64,000 bases of DNA from Hormoscilla sp. GM7CHS1pb (lineage in GTDB: Bacteria; Cyanobacteriota; Cyanobacteriia; Cyanobacteriales; Desertifilaceae): assembly GCA_014323675.1 (NCBI GenBank), contig JACONN010000006.1, positions 868,001 to 932,000 of the forward strand, given 5' to 3'. Under the pieces are notes generated by a model. That model did no database searches. It was given only the letters and a program-made list of their open reading frames with translations, and had not been told where the DNA came from. The position numbers and the translations under genes were made by a program. This document shows positions 25,256-33,548 of the stretch, one piece after another. Position 1 is the stretch's first letter, and each line of letters starts with the position of its first letter.

Positions 25256-26023
25256 ATGGCGCAACGCTACGTCCGAGTGCAAACGACACAGGGACAGATT
25301 TACTACGGGTTACTGCAACTGAACCGACAGGTGCAGGTACTGGATGCTCCCCCGTGGTTGCAAGGTCAACCGACTAATCTGTCCCTAGAGTACGAACAGT
25401 ACGAGGTTCTCGCCCCCTGCGCCCCTTCTAAGATTGTGGCGGTGGGGAAAAATTATGCCCAACATGCAGCGGAGATGGGAACCCCTGTGCCAAATGAGCC
25501 CTTGTTATTTCTCAAGCCATCCACCACAATCATCTCAGCCGGTAGTCCTATCCGCTATCCGTCTCAATCCCAGCGAGTAGACTATGAAGGCGAATTGGCT
25601 GTGGTGATCGGCGATCGTTGTCTAGATTGTACCCCAGAGCAGGCGAGCGCCAAGATTTGGGGCTACACGATTGCCAATGATGTCACTGCCAGGGATCTAC
25701 AGCGGCGGGACGGTCAATGGACGCGGGCCAAGAGTTTTGATACCTTCTGCCCACTCGGTCCTTGGGTCGTCAGAGAATTAAGTCCGGGTGCCCGATTGCA
25801 AACCTACCTCAACGACAATGAGAGTCCTGTACAATCTGTCTCCATTGATGATATGGTATTTTCATCTGATTTTCTCGTCTCCTACATCTCTAGGATCATG
25901 TCCCTGTTACCAGGGGATGTAGTATTGACTGGTACCCCAGCTGGAGTGGGGCCCATGCAGGTGGGCGATCGGGTCCGGGTGGAAATCGAAGGCATCGGCT
26001 TCCTGGAAAATCCCGTTGTCTGA
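25256..26023 (+). CDS. Fumarylacetoacetate hydrolase (FAH) family protein
   Basis: The 255-residue protein starts MAQRYVRVQTTQGQIYYGLL at ATG 25256; a TTG at 25214 would add 14 residues but is less convincing. The FAH core is present: KIVAVGKNYAQHAAEMG, then DYEGELAVVIG with the two metal-binding glutamates, NDVTARDLQRRDGQWTRAKS with the metal aspartate, and LPGDVVLTGTPAGVGPMQVG. Family members are Mg2+-dependent hydrolases, decarboxylases or oxaloacetate tautomerases; the sequence does not decide among them. It is cytosolic. A palindrome lies just upstream, and a palindrome remnant begins right after the stop. Confidence 0.88.
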   Translation: MAQRYVRVQTTQGQIYYGLLQLNRQVQVLDAPPWLQGQPTNLSLEYEQYEVLAPCAPSKIVAVGKNYAQHAAEMGTPVPNEPLLFLKPSTTIISAGSPIRYPSQSQRVDYEGELAVVIGDRCLDCTPEQASAKIWGYTIANDVTARDLQRRDGQWTRAKSFDTFCPLGPWVVRELSPGARLQTYLNDNESPVQSVSIDDMVFSSDFLVSYISRIMSLLPGDVVLTGTPAGVGPMQVGDRVRVEIEGIGFLENPVV

Positions 26024-26067
26024 GGTGTCTCCTAGGATCTCGATGTCTCCGACAGGGCAAGCCCTGT
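26024..26067. repeat. Remnant of GGTGTCTCC palindrome plus small hairpin
   Basis: GGTGTCTCCTAGGATCTCGA followed by TGTCTCC matches the left half of the copies at 4552 and 32250. ACAGGGC pairs with GCCCTGT at 26052-26067. The right half is missing. Confidence 0.65.
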
Positions 26068-26094
26068 TAGGGCTGCCGGTTATAACGATAGTTC

Positions 26095-26577
26095 CTAACG
26101 GACTTGCATGCGAGCTGCTTCAGTTATGAGCGGCATTTCCGAGTCACGCCCCATGAGTGAGGACGAGACTGCATAGACACAGGCGATCAAGATCGCCAGA
26201 AATATTGTATTGTAAAGCGTTTCTACCACCAGAGGCACCTGAATAACATTAGCCAAGAAAGGTACAACCAGACTACAGAGAATCAAAGCGATGTCGATCA
26301 GAATCGCCTGCATGGTGTTCAAACGAATAAAGTAATTGATGTCAGTATTTCTGACCACCAGTAAAAATAAGCCAAAGAAAATAATCAGCCCTGCAAATGG
26401 CACGCCACGGTAAATTTGCAGCAAGGGCACCAGTGGTAGAAAAATTACTCTCAGAGCCGGAAACTGCTCAAATAAGAATCGGTCAAACCCAAACCCCAGT
26501 CCATCGATCAAGGGCAGCAAATAAGGCAGGGCCGCAAAAATTCGGTCCCGTACAGTTGTAGATCCTTGCCAAGTCAT
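26095..26577 (-). CDS. Tic20-family membrane protein
   Basis: The 160-residue protein has four predicted membrane helices (for example PFAGLIIFFGLFLLVV and MQAILIDIALILCSLVV) and the family marks RDRIFAALPYLLPLIDGLGF near the start and RNTDINYFIRLNTMQAILID in the middle. It is the cyanobacterial relative of the chloroplast Tic20 protein-import channel component; the bacterial role is not settled. Length and topology are normal. It is convergent with the FAH-family gene and stands downstream of the small Cys-containing protein gene on the same strand. Confidence 0.88.
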   Translation of the reverse strand: MTWQGSTTVRDRIFAALPYLLPLIDGLGFGFDRFLFEQFPALRVIFLPLVPLLQIYRGVPFAGLIIFFGLFLLVVRNTDINYFIRLNTMQAILIDIALILCSLVVPFLANVIQVPLVVETLYNTIFLAILIACVYAVSSSLMGRDSEMPLITEAARMQVR

Positions 26578-26673
26578 GGTAGTATCCTCTCCAAGCAGTT
26601 GCAGCAGTTAGTTAACCTCTATACTCCACAATAACGCAGCGGAGGGAATAATTGCTCAGTCTGGGATGGTGAG

Positions 26674-26744
26674 GTCGTTTCCTCTTCACCCACCCTGTCG
26701 TTCGCCATCTGGCAACGACATGGGTGGGTGGATCGGTAAACGAC
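26674..26744. repeat. Long palindrome with ACCCACC arms
   Basis: GTCGTTT pairs with AAACGAC, CACCCACCC pairs perfectly with GGGTGGGTG, and TGTCGTT pairs perfectly with AACGACA. It starts 6 bp after the stop of the gene at 26751 and may terminate it. Confidence 0.8.
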
Positions 26745-26750
26745 AGGCGG

Positions 26751-26948
26751 CTATTCCACCTTGGCCAATCGAAAGCCCATTTGACATTCATACTGCTCTG
26801 GTTGCTGAGGGGCCAGTTTCTGAAGGGCTTGACCGCAACGCAGCTGACCGCCCTGCCAGCGGGGTTCGCCCTGGCGATCTGCAAGTAAACAGCCTTGACA
26901 AACTATTTTGTAAGCGAGGATTCGATCGTCTATTAAAATAACTAACAT
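26751..26948 (-). CDS. Small Cys-containing protein (65 aa), function unknown
   Basis: The frame starts MLVILIDDRILAYKIVCQGC and ends YECQMGFRLAKVE. It holds four cysteines, two of them as CQGC and the others near LRCG and YECQ, which could bind a metal or an iron-sulfur centre. The sequence has the look of a conserved cyanobacterial small protein rather than a chance frame, but I cannot name a function. There is no signal peptide or membrane segment. It is followed immediately by a palindrome, and MITE copy 2 lies 40 bp upstream. Confidence 0.7.
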   Translation of the reverse strand: MLVILIDDRILAYKIVCQGCLLADRQGEPRWQGGQLRCGQALQKLAPQQPEQYECQMGFRLAKVE

Positions 26949-26988
26949 GCTTACCTCCAGCAGCTCTGCGAGGCCAATATCTTCATTT

Positions 26989-27094
26989 GGCGTTGCACAT
27001 TTTTGGGATGATAGCAGTCAATGGCTGCCGTTCCCTGGCTCCCGCCTGGGAACGGCAATTTTCAACCCTTATCATCCCGTAGTTGTGCAACGCC
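26989..27094. mobile_element. MITE family A, copy 2 (106 bp) with nested hairpin
   Basis: The ends GGCGTTGCACA and TGTGCAACGCC with GGGATGAT/ATCATCCC are present, and an 8-bp target duplication CTTCATTT lies at 26981-26988 and 27095-27102. Unlike the other copies the interior carries a GTTCCC/GGGAAC hairpin at 27027-27056. Confidence 0.85.
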
Positions 27095-27323
27095 CTTCAT
27101 TTTAAGTGGGTAGTTGTTTAGCATAGTGTTAATCAATACATAACTTAATATTAGCACCGATCGGATTGGGCAACTCTACCAGCACGTCGGACTCCAGTAA
27201 TTAGATCCAGATCGCCGGATTGTCCTAGTTTTCAGTTATGATGGTTGACTTAGGAGACCATTGGTGCTTGCGATCGCCTCTTGGGAGCCTGAAACTGTTG
27301 TCAAATTTGGGAAAAAGCTGAGA

Positions 27324-28598
27324 GTGACTCAGACAAATATAGACGAATTGGCTAAAACAGATCCGGTTGTGGCTGAAATCATCCAGTCCGAACTACAGCG
27401 TCAACGGGAGCACCTGGAACTGATAGCCAGTGAAAATTTTACCTCACCAGCGGTGTTGGCCGCTCAAGGCTCGGTTCTGACCAACAAGTATGCCGAAGGG
27501 TTGCCGAAAAAACGCTATTACGGCGGCTGTGAATTTATCGACAAGGCGGAACAACTGGCCATTGACCGGGTTAAACAGCTATTTGGTGCAGCCCATGCTA
27601 ATGTCCAACCCCACTCAGGCGCTCAGGCTAATTTGGCCGTGTTCCTAGCCCTGCTGGAGCCTGGCGATAAGATTATGGGTATGGATCTGTCTCACGGAGG
27701 TCATTTGACTCATGGTTCCCCCGTGAACGTTTCGGGTAAGTGGTTTAAGGTCTGTCATTATGGGGTGAGTGCCTCCACAGAGGTGCTGGACTACGACCAG
27801 GTGCGGGACCTGGCGCTTCAGCATCGTCCTAAACTGATAATTTGCGGGTACTCAGCTTATCCTCGGATAATCGAGTTTGAGAAATTCCGGGCGATCGCCG
27901 ATGAAATTGGTGCCTACCTGCTAGCAGATATTGCCCATATCGCCGGTTTGGTTGCCACCGGTCATCACCCCAACCCCCTTCCCTACTGTCATGTGGTGAC
28001 TACAACCACTCACAAGACCCTACGCGGTCCCAGGGGTGGTTTAATCATGACCAACGATCCCGAACTGGGCAAAAAGTTCAATAAAGCTGTATTCCCCGGT
28101 ACTCAAGGCGGTCCCTTAGAACATGTAATTGCTGCTAAAGCCGTTGCCTTTGGCGAAGCCTTGCAGCCTGAATTTAAGCACTATTCGGCTCAAGTGATTG
28201 CCAATGCCCAAGCCTTAGCGCAGCAGTTACAGCAGCGAGGTCTGAAGATAGTCTCTGGTGGCACAGATAACCATTTATTACTCGTGGACCTGCGATCGAT
28301 CGGCATGACTGGCAAGCAAGCCGACCAGCTCCTCGGTAATATTAATATTACTGCCAACAAGAACACAGTGCCCTTCGATCCAGAATCCCCCTTTGTCACC
28401 AGTGGTTTGCGGCTGGGATCGCCGGCAATGACCACAAGGGGCATAGGCACAGGGGAATTCACTCAAATCGCTAATATTATTGCCGATCGCCTGACTTCTC
28501 CAGAGGATGATACCGTCCAACAAGACTGTCGGCGTCGGGTAGCTGCCTTGTGCGATCGCTTCACCCTATATCAACACTTAAGCTATCGGGTGCCCTGA
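27324..28598 (+). CDS. glyA: Serine hydroxymethyltransferase
   Basis: GlyA transfers the serine hydroxymethyl group to tetrahydrofolate, giving glycine and one-carbon units, with pyridoxal phosphate. The core is complete: [48 protein letters not shown], and [16 protein letters not shown] with the PLP-binding lysine. I chose GTG 27324 ([14 protein letters not shown]) because cyanobacterial GlyA normally starts there and the length (424 residues) then matches. The open frame extends upstream to TTG 27261. It is a cytosolic homodimer or tetramer. An AGAAACCCGG hairpin 50 bp downstream probably ends the transcript. Confidence 0.96.
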   Translation: MTQTNIDELAKTDPVVAEIIQSELQRQREHLELIASENFTSPAVLAAQGSVLTNKYAEGLPKKRYYGGCEFIDKAEQLAIDRVKQLFGAAHANVQPHSGAQANLAVFLALLEPGDKIMGMDLSHGGHLTHGSPVNVSGKWFKVCHYGVSASTEVLDYDQVRDLALQHRPKLIICGYSAYPRIIEFEKFRAIADEIGAYLLADIAHIAGLVATGHHPNPLPYCHVVTTTTHKTLRGPRGGLIMTNDPELGKKFNKAVFPGTQGGPLEHVIAAKAVAFGEALQPEFKHYSAQVIANAQALAQQLQQRGLKIVSGGTDNHLLLVDLRSIGMTGKQADQLLGNINITANKNTVPFDPESPFVTSGLRLGSPAMTTRGIGTGEFTQIANIIADRLTSPEDDTVQQDCRRRVAALCDRFTLYQHLSYRVP

Positions 28599-28649
28599 AG
28601 AGCCTAATTCTCACCAAGTGCAGTCAGAAGCTATTCAATGCTTAAATTA

Positions 28650-28682
28650 AGAAACCCGGTATGAGCAAAAAACTGGGTTTCT
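28650..28682 (+). terminator. Hairpin downstream of glyA (repeat, likely terminator)
   Basis: AGAAACCCGG pairs with CTGGGTTTCT around TATGAGCAAAAAA. The same sequence occurs at 54429-54461 and is related to 57281-57339, so it is also a dispersed repeat. Confidence 0.65.
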
Positions 28683-28912
28683 GGGCTACTGGTGAAACCA
28701 TCCCCCCACAGCAAAAGTGAGATGTACCCCTCAATGAAGTCTGTAATTGCTCTCCACCCAATTGTAGTGAGCCTATAGAGAAATAATAGCTTAAATTTAT
28801 ATCCGAAGATCTGGAAAATATCAAAAAATCTAGAGTTCTGTATATAACTGTCATAACTGTGGATAACAGTTACAATTGCAAATGAATGTATAGCCCCCAA
28901 GCTGAGTTTCAG

Positions 28913-29959
28913 ATGCCTTACCAGTTGTACCACCTAGTTGCCTTTATAGTATCGGCCTTGGTTGTCCTAGCAACCACGCCAATAGTCAAGCAAATAGGAC
29001 TAAAAAATGGGCGGGTGGATATCCCTGACAAACGGAAAGTTCACTCTGCGCCAATGGTGCGCTTAGGAGGTGTGGCCATATTTTTAGGTACAATTGGAGC
29101 CCTATTGGTAGTCTGGTGGGCGGGAGGCTTTGGCGTTTTGGCCCCAGATAAAGAGTATGAGGTTTGGGGAGTCACGGTTGGCAGTCTGGCTTTTTTCCTG
29201 ATTGGCCTAGCAGATGACCTATTGGGTCTCTCGCCTTTCTCTCGACTCCTGATCCAGGTAATCATCGCTAGTTGCGCCTGGAATGTGGGAGTGCAAATCG
29301 AGTTTATCACAATTCCCTTTGCTGGTCTAGTCTCTCTACCAGACTGGAGCTCAATGCCAATCACTGTGATTTGGCTAGTGGGAATGGTGAATGCGATTAA
29401 CTGGATCGATGGTCTGGATGGTCTCGCCGCAGGAGTCTCGGGAATTGCCGCCGTGGTAATGTTGGTTGTCAGCTTATTTATGGCTCAACCAGCAGCAGCC
29501 TTAATTGCCGCTGCCCTAGCCGGGGGATGTTTGGGATTTCTACGCTATAATTTTAACCCCGCCCAGATCTTTATGGGAGATGGCGGAGCTTATTTTATGG
29601 GATTTACCCTGGCCGGAGTAGGGGTGATTGGTTTGGTGAAAACTACTGCTGTTACAGCTGTGGTGCTACCTTACTTGATTCTGGCTGTGCCGATTTTGGA
29701 TATGTCAGCTGTGATTTTGAACCGACTTCTTAATGGCCGATCGCCCTTTATAGCAGATAAGCATCATCTGCATCACCGACTGCTGTCAGCTGGTCTTTCC
29801 CATCGTTTAACGGTTTTATTTATTTACTCCTTGACTCTCTGGGTGGGAAGTTTATCTTTGGCTGTCGCTGGTATCCCTGGTGGTCAGACTTACGCGCTCG
29901 GTGCTACCTTACTCCTAGGTTACGCTACCTGGAAAGTTGAAAAGCAAGCTCGACAGTAA
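28913..29959 (+). CDS. WecA/MraY-family undecaprenyl-phosphate sugar-phosphate transferase
   Basis: The 348-residue polytopic membrane protein starts MPYQLYHLVAFIVSALVVLA; an ATG at 28886 would add nine residues. It has about ten membrane helices and the family's catalytic cytoplasmic motifs: HSAPMVRLGGVAIF, GLADDLLG, NAINWIDGLDGLAAGVSGI, FMGDGGAYFMGF and the HHLHHRLLSAG loop. Such enzymes load a sugar phosphate from a UDP-sugar onto a polyprenyl phosphate to start O-antigen, teichoic-acid-like or exopolysaccharide synthesis. The His-rich loop favours WecA/TagO over MraY; the sugar is not determined. Location is the plasma membrane. Confidence 0.88.
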   Translation: MPYQLYHLVAFIVSALVVLATTPIVKQIGLKNGRVDIPDKRKVHSAPMVRLGGVAIFLGTIGALLVVWWAGGFGVLAPDKEYEVWGVTVGSLAFFLIGLADDLLGLSPFSRLLIQVIIASCAWNVGVQIEFITIPFAGLVSLPDWSSMPITVIWLVGMVNAINWIDGLDGLAAGVSGIAAVVMLVVSLFMAQPAAALIAAALAGGCLGFLRYNFNPAQIFMGDGGAYFMGFTLAGVGVIGLVKTTAVTAVVLPYLILAVPILDMSAVILNRLLNGRSPFIADKHHLHHRLLSAGLSHRLTVLFIYSLTLWVGSLSLAVAGIPGGQTYALGATLLLGYATWKVEKQARQ

Positions 29960-30205
29960 AGTAGTAATAATTGAGAATTGAGCGCGAGTAATTGAGAATG
30001 ATTGATTATTTATTATGCCCATTCGCGGCAATTGGCAATTCAAAATTTGCTATGTGGTTAAGAGAATGAACGAAAGACACGGGTAATCTAGTTTTAAGCA
30101 AAAGAAAAGATTGACACAGTCAAAAGAAGCAATATCCAAGAGCTGATTAGATAACTATAATTGTTAAATATATCGGCAAGGCATGAACAATTAACAATTA
30201 ATAAT

Positions 30206-31490
30206 ATGACAGCTGAAATTATTTGTGTAGGAACGGAATTACTTTTAGGATATATTATCAATAGTAATGCCCAATTTTTAGCCCAGCAGTTGGCTCTTCT
30301 GGGAATTCCGCACTACTATCAAATGGTAGTGGGTGATAATCGGGATCGGATAAAACAGGCGATCGCAATAGCGATCGATCGGGGATCGAAAATACTAATA
30401 TTCACAGGTGGTCTGGGACCAACTCCCGATGACCTTACCTGCGAAACTATTGCCGACTTTTTTGGCGTACCGCTGGTGGAGGAGCGAGAGGTATTAGCAG
30501 ACATTGCCCAAAAATACGCATCTAGGGGGAGTAAAATGAACCCCAGTAACCGCAAACAAGCTTTGATTCCCCAGAGTGCTTCAGTTTTACCCAACCCAGC
30601 GGGTACAGCACCAGGTATTATATGGCAAAAGAGCGCGGATCTGACGATTCTTACCTTCCCGGGCGTCCCCTCAGAAATGCACCGGATGTGGAGGGAAACC
30701 GCTGTACCCTATCTAAAAAGTAAGGGGCTGGGGTAAAGAAATTATTTACAGTCGGACGTTAAAGTTTTGGGGTATTGGAGAATCAGCTTTAGTAGAAAAG
30801 ATCCCGCCCTCTATATTAGATATGTCCAACCCTACAGTTGCGCCCTATGCGGGGAAGGGAGAGGTGAAGCTACGCATCAGTGCTAAAGCTTCTTCAGCAG
30901 AGACTGCTGGCCAACTGATTTCGCCAGTAGAAGAACTTCTGCGACAGATTGGCGGACTAAACTGCTATGGTGCTGATGACGAAACTCTGGCCGAAGTGGT
31001 GGCTCAGATGCTGCTGGCGGCGGGTGAAACCCTAAGTGTTGCTGAATCATGCACCGGTGGCGGTCTGGGTAGTATGCTTACCACGGTGGCTGGAAGCTCT
31101 AATTACTTCCAGGGCGGGATCATTTCTTATGACAATCAGGTGAAAGTTGACCATCTGGGTGTAAATCCCGCAGAGTTGGCCCTTTCGGGAGCTGTAAGTG
31201 ATGTTGTCGCCCAGCAAATGGCTGTGGGAGTCCAAAAGCTGATGGGGACTACCTGGGGACTGAGTATTACGGGGATTGCTGGACCAGGAGGCGGTACAGA
31301 GTCCAAACCAGTAGGATTAGTTTATGTGGGTCTGGCTGCTGCTGACGGCGTACAGAGCTTTGAGCATCGTTTTGGTTCGCAGCAAGACAGGGATATGATT
31401 CGTCACCGCAGCGCTTGCAGTGCTCTTGACCATCTGCGACGCCAATTGTCAACCAGAGAGGAGACAAAAACCAGGTTTGTCGATCTTTGA
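30206..31490 (+). pseudogene. cinA: CinA-family protein, frameshifted
   Basis: CinA proteins combine a molybdopterin-binding-like (COG1058) domain with a nicotinamide-nucleotide amidohydrolase domain. The first part starts MTAEIICVGTELLLGYIINS and contains FTGGLGPTPDDLTCE, ending YLKSKGLG at TAA 30736. The frame then shifts and continues KEIIYSRTLKFWGIGESALV into the second domain, with VAESCTGGGLGSML and SITGIAGPGGGTESKPVGLV, to TGA 31490. Dropping one G from CTGGGGTAAAG gives LGKEII and restores a single protein of about 428 residues. Both domains are otherwise intact, so this may be a sequence error. ATG 30206 fits the family start. Confidence 0.9.
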
Positions 31491-31583
31491 GAATATTCGT
31501 TATGATCGAGTAAAGAGTGTAAGGGATGACGGATATCACTCTTAAGTAGTGAGAACAGGCTATAGTGAAGGAGCTTTTAATTA

Positions 31584-31724
31584 ATGGACTACATCGACAA
31601 GATACTGGAAAAAATTAAGGAATGGGCTCGCAAGCTCATAGAAGCGCTAGTCGGACCAGATGTCCAGCCAGAACCGGAGCTGATTCCCATCCCAGTAAAA
31701 GATCCAAAAAGCAGGCGTCGGTAG
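31584..31724 (+). CDS. Small protein (46 aa), function unknown
   Basis: ATG 31584, preceded by AAGGAG, opens a 46-codon frame: MDYIDKILEKIKEWARKLIE, then VGPDVQPEPELIPIPVKD and a basic end SRRR. The first half would form an amphipathic helix and the second is Pro-rich. It lies 28 bp upstream of aroQ on the same strand with a good ribosome-binding site, which supports translation. I do not recognise the family. Confidence 0.6.
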   Translation: MDYIDKILEKIKEWARKLIEALVGPDVQPEPELIPIPVKDPKSRRR

Positions 31725-31752
31725 TGGTCTCCCTTGATTTGGGAGGAGGATT

Positions 31753-32190
31753 TTGTTAGAGGTTTTAGTACTGCATGGACCAAATCTAAATCTATTGGGT
31801 CAACGAGAACCAGAGGTTTATGGTAGCTTAACCCTAGAGGGCATTAATCGCCTCCTAGATTCAGAAGCGCGCTCGCTTAAGGTAAAGGTGTCAAGCTTCC
31901 AGTCGAACCACGAGGGTGCTTTGGTAGATGCGATCCATCAGGCCCGAGGTCGCTATGTAGGGTTGCTGATCAATGCTGGAGCATATACCCATACCAGCGT
32001 GGCTATCAGAGATGCGATCGCCGCAGTGGCCATACCGACGGTGGAGGTTCACCTCAGCAACATCTATCGCCGTGAAAGCTTCCGCCATCATTCATATATA
32101 GCGCCGGTGGCAGTGGGGCAAATTAGTGGCTTTGGTGCAGAAAGTTATCGGCTGGGGTTACATGCCCTAGTGTCAGCGCTCGGTGACTAA
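31753..32190 (+). CDS. aroQ: 3-dehydroquinate dehydratase, type II
   Basis: AroQ removes water from 3-dehydroquinate in the shikimate pathway. The 145-residue protein starts at TTG 31753, which is set by the strong site GGAGGAGG just upstream; no ATG is available at the right place. Type II motifs are clear: [19 protein letters not shown], the flexible lid, [33 protein letters not shown], and [20 protein letters not shown] with the catalytic His region. It forms a dodecamer in other bacteria. It is preceded by a small gene in the same direction. Confidence 0.95.
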   Translation: MLEVLVLHGPNLNLLGQREPEVYGSLTLEGINRLLDSEARSLKVKVSSFQSNHEGALVDAIHQARGRYVGLLINAGAYTHTSVAIRDAIAAVAIPTVEVHLSNIYRRESFRHHSYIAPVAVGQISGFGAESYRLGLHALVSALGD

Positions 32191-32249
32191 CGATCGGTGG
32201 CGCGGGATAAAAATCGGGTGAAAATTTAGCGATTGGACTAGCGTTGCTT

Positions 32250-32338
32250 CCGGTGTCTCCGGAGATCTCGATGTCTTCTGGGTAGTGCGATTAGCGCTCC
32301 CAGAAGACATCGTATTCGCACTACTCCGGAGACACCGG
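32250..32338. repeat. Two-stem palindrome with pseudoknot potential
   Basis: The outer stem CCGGTGTCTCCGGAG (32250-32264) pairs perfectly with CTCCGGAGACACCGG (32324-32338). The inner stem CGATGTCTTCTGGG (32269-32282) pairs perfectly with CCCAGAAGACATCG (32299-32312). The loop TAGTGCGA (32283-32290) is the exact complement of TCGCACTA (32316-32323) in the strand between the stems. It is the best-preserved member of the GATGTC family. Confidence 0.9.
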
Positions 32339-32744
32339 TCAGTCATTTTCACCCAACTTGCTGCAGTCCGGGCGTGGATTTTGTTAGTTGACTACCTGAA
32401 ACAGATTGGTGACGCATCACTACATGTTACAGGTGACTGGGATCGAAAACGAACGCTTGCGATCGCTCTTTGAAATGTAATATAGCACAGATAAAAGAAA
32501 AAGTCAAGATTTAACATAAAAAATTGGAAAGGGAGCGATCGCAGCAGCTTGTATGGTGTTAGTTGTTAGTTGTGACTGGACAACTGACAACTAAGAATTC
32601 CAAATTCTTTCTTCAAAACGGACAACAGACAATGGACAACGGACAACGGACAATTAAGGGTTGGGGTGGAAGCTTTTTTGTTTTTGGGCTCGACATAGGT
32701 CGTAAGCAAGCAAAAAAAGAAGTCAATAAGATGGAGAAAAAAAC

Positions 32745-33181
32745 TGCAATATCGGGGTCAATAAAGTCGGCGATCGCATCGATATAGCCCCGAGACAACC
32801 GTTCCAACTCCAGCCGTGACAACTCCTTGGGGTTGACCGTGATGCTTGGCCCCCCTCGTTCCCAGGCTCTGCCTGGGAACGAGGGGGCAAATTTAGCACC
32901 GCACACTCAAAGGTCATCCAAAAAGCCAAGGATTGCACCTCATCCATGTTTACATTAGGATGATAGCGGATGCCCCCCTTCGTCGGTCCCCTGGTATCAT
33001 CATACCGGACCCGATAGCCCTGAACAACCCGCAAGGAACCATCATCCAGGCGCACCGGGATTGACACTCTTAAACTAGCCTTGGGAAACTTTAAACGATC
33101 GATCGCATCAGGGGAAATTTCCGCATGTTTTAAGGCTTTTTCCAGTCTCAGACTGGCATCAGCAAATAAGCTCTCTAACAT
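32745..33181 (-). pseudogene. Glutamate dehydrogenase, N-terminal remnant
   Basis: The frame starts MLESLFADASLRLEKALKHA and continues SLRVVQGYRVRYDDTRGPTK, GGIRYHPNVNMDEVQSLAFW and CAVLNLP, the N-terminal substrate domain of Glu/Leu/Phe/Val dehydrogenases. At that point a 37-bp palindrome (32851-32887) is inserted. Beyond it, in another frame, the gene continues TVNPKELSRLELERLSRGYI and DAIADFIDPDI, then stops resembling the family near 32745. The NAD-binding domain is absent. It is a decayed gene hit by a repeat. Confidence 0.85.
32851..32887. repeat. GTTCCCAGGC hairpin inserted in the gdh remnant
   Basis: CCCCCTCGTTCCCAGGC pairs perfectly with GCCTGGGAACGAGGGGG around a TCT loop. Related hairpins occur at 27027-27056 and 37487-37512. 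Confidence 0.85.
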
Positions 33182-33350
33182 AATAATTTTAAACTCTCTG
33201 TAAAATAGGATAAGATAGAAAACAAGCTTGGCTCGCGGTCAGAGGGCTAGCAATGGTAAACTGGCACTGGCGGGGCCAAGGGTAAGGATCTGTCCAAGGA
33301 ACTACTGTACAGGTAGGCTATTAAGCAACAGGTGGGGGTGCCGTGTCTCC

Positions 33351-33432
33351 TGGTGCTGTGTCTCCCGGGAGCTTGATGTTTCTCGGGAGCGCCGCACTAC
33401 TCGGGAAACATCGTAGTCGCACCGCTCGGGAG
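33351..33432. repeat. Degenerate two-stem palindrome (GATGTC family)
   Basis: CTCCCGGGAGC at the left is partly complementary to GCTCGGGAG at the right. GATGTTTC pairs with GAAACATC inside, with GCACTAC in the loop and GTAGT in the strand after it. It lies about 120 bp upstream of the acidic protein gene. Confidence 0.65.
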
Positions 33433-33548
33433 GGGGTGGTGCGACTAATGATTTCGCCCCTGCCCCACCGAAGACTAAATCAACACGAACTTCTGGCATC
33501 ATACGCCGGAGGGAAAAAGAGCCCGATATATTGGAAGGGGAAATCGTC

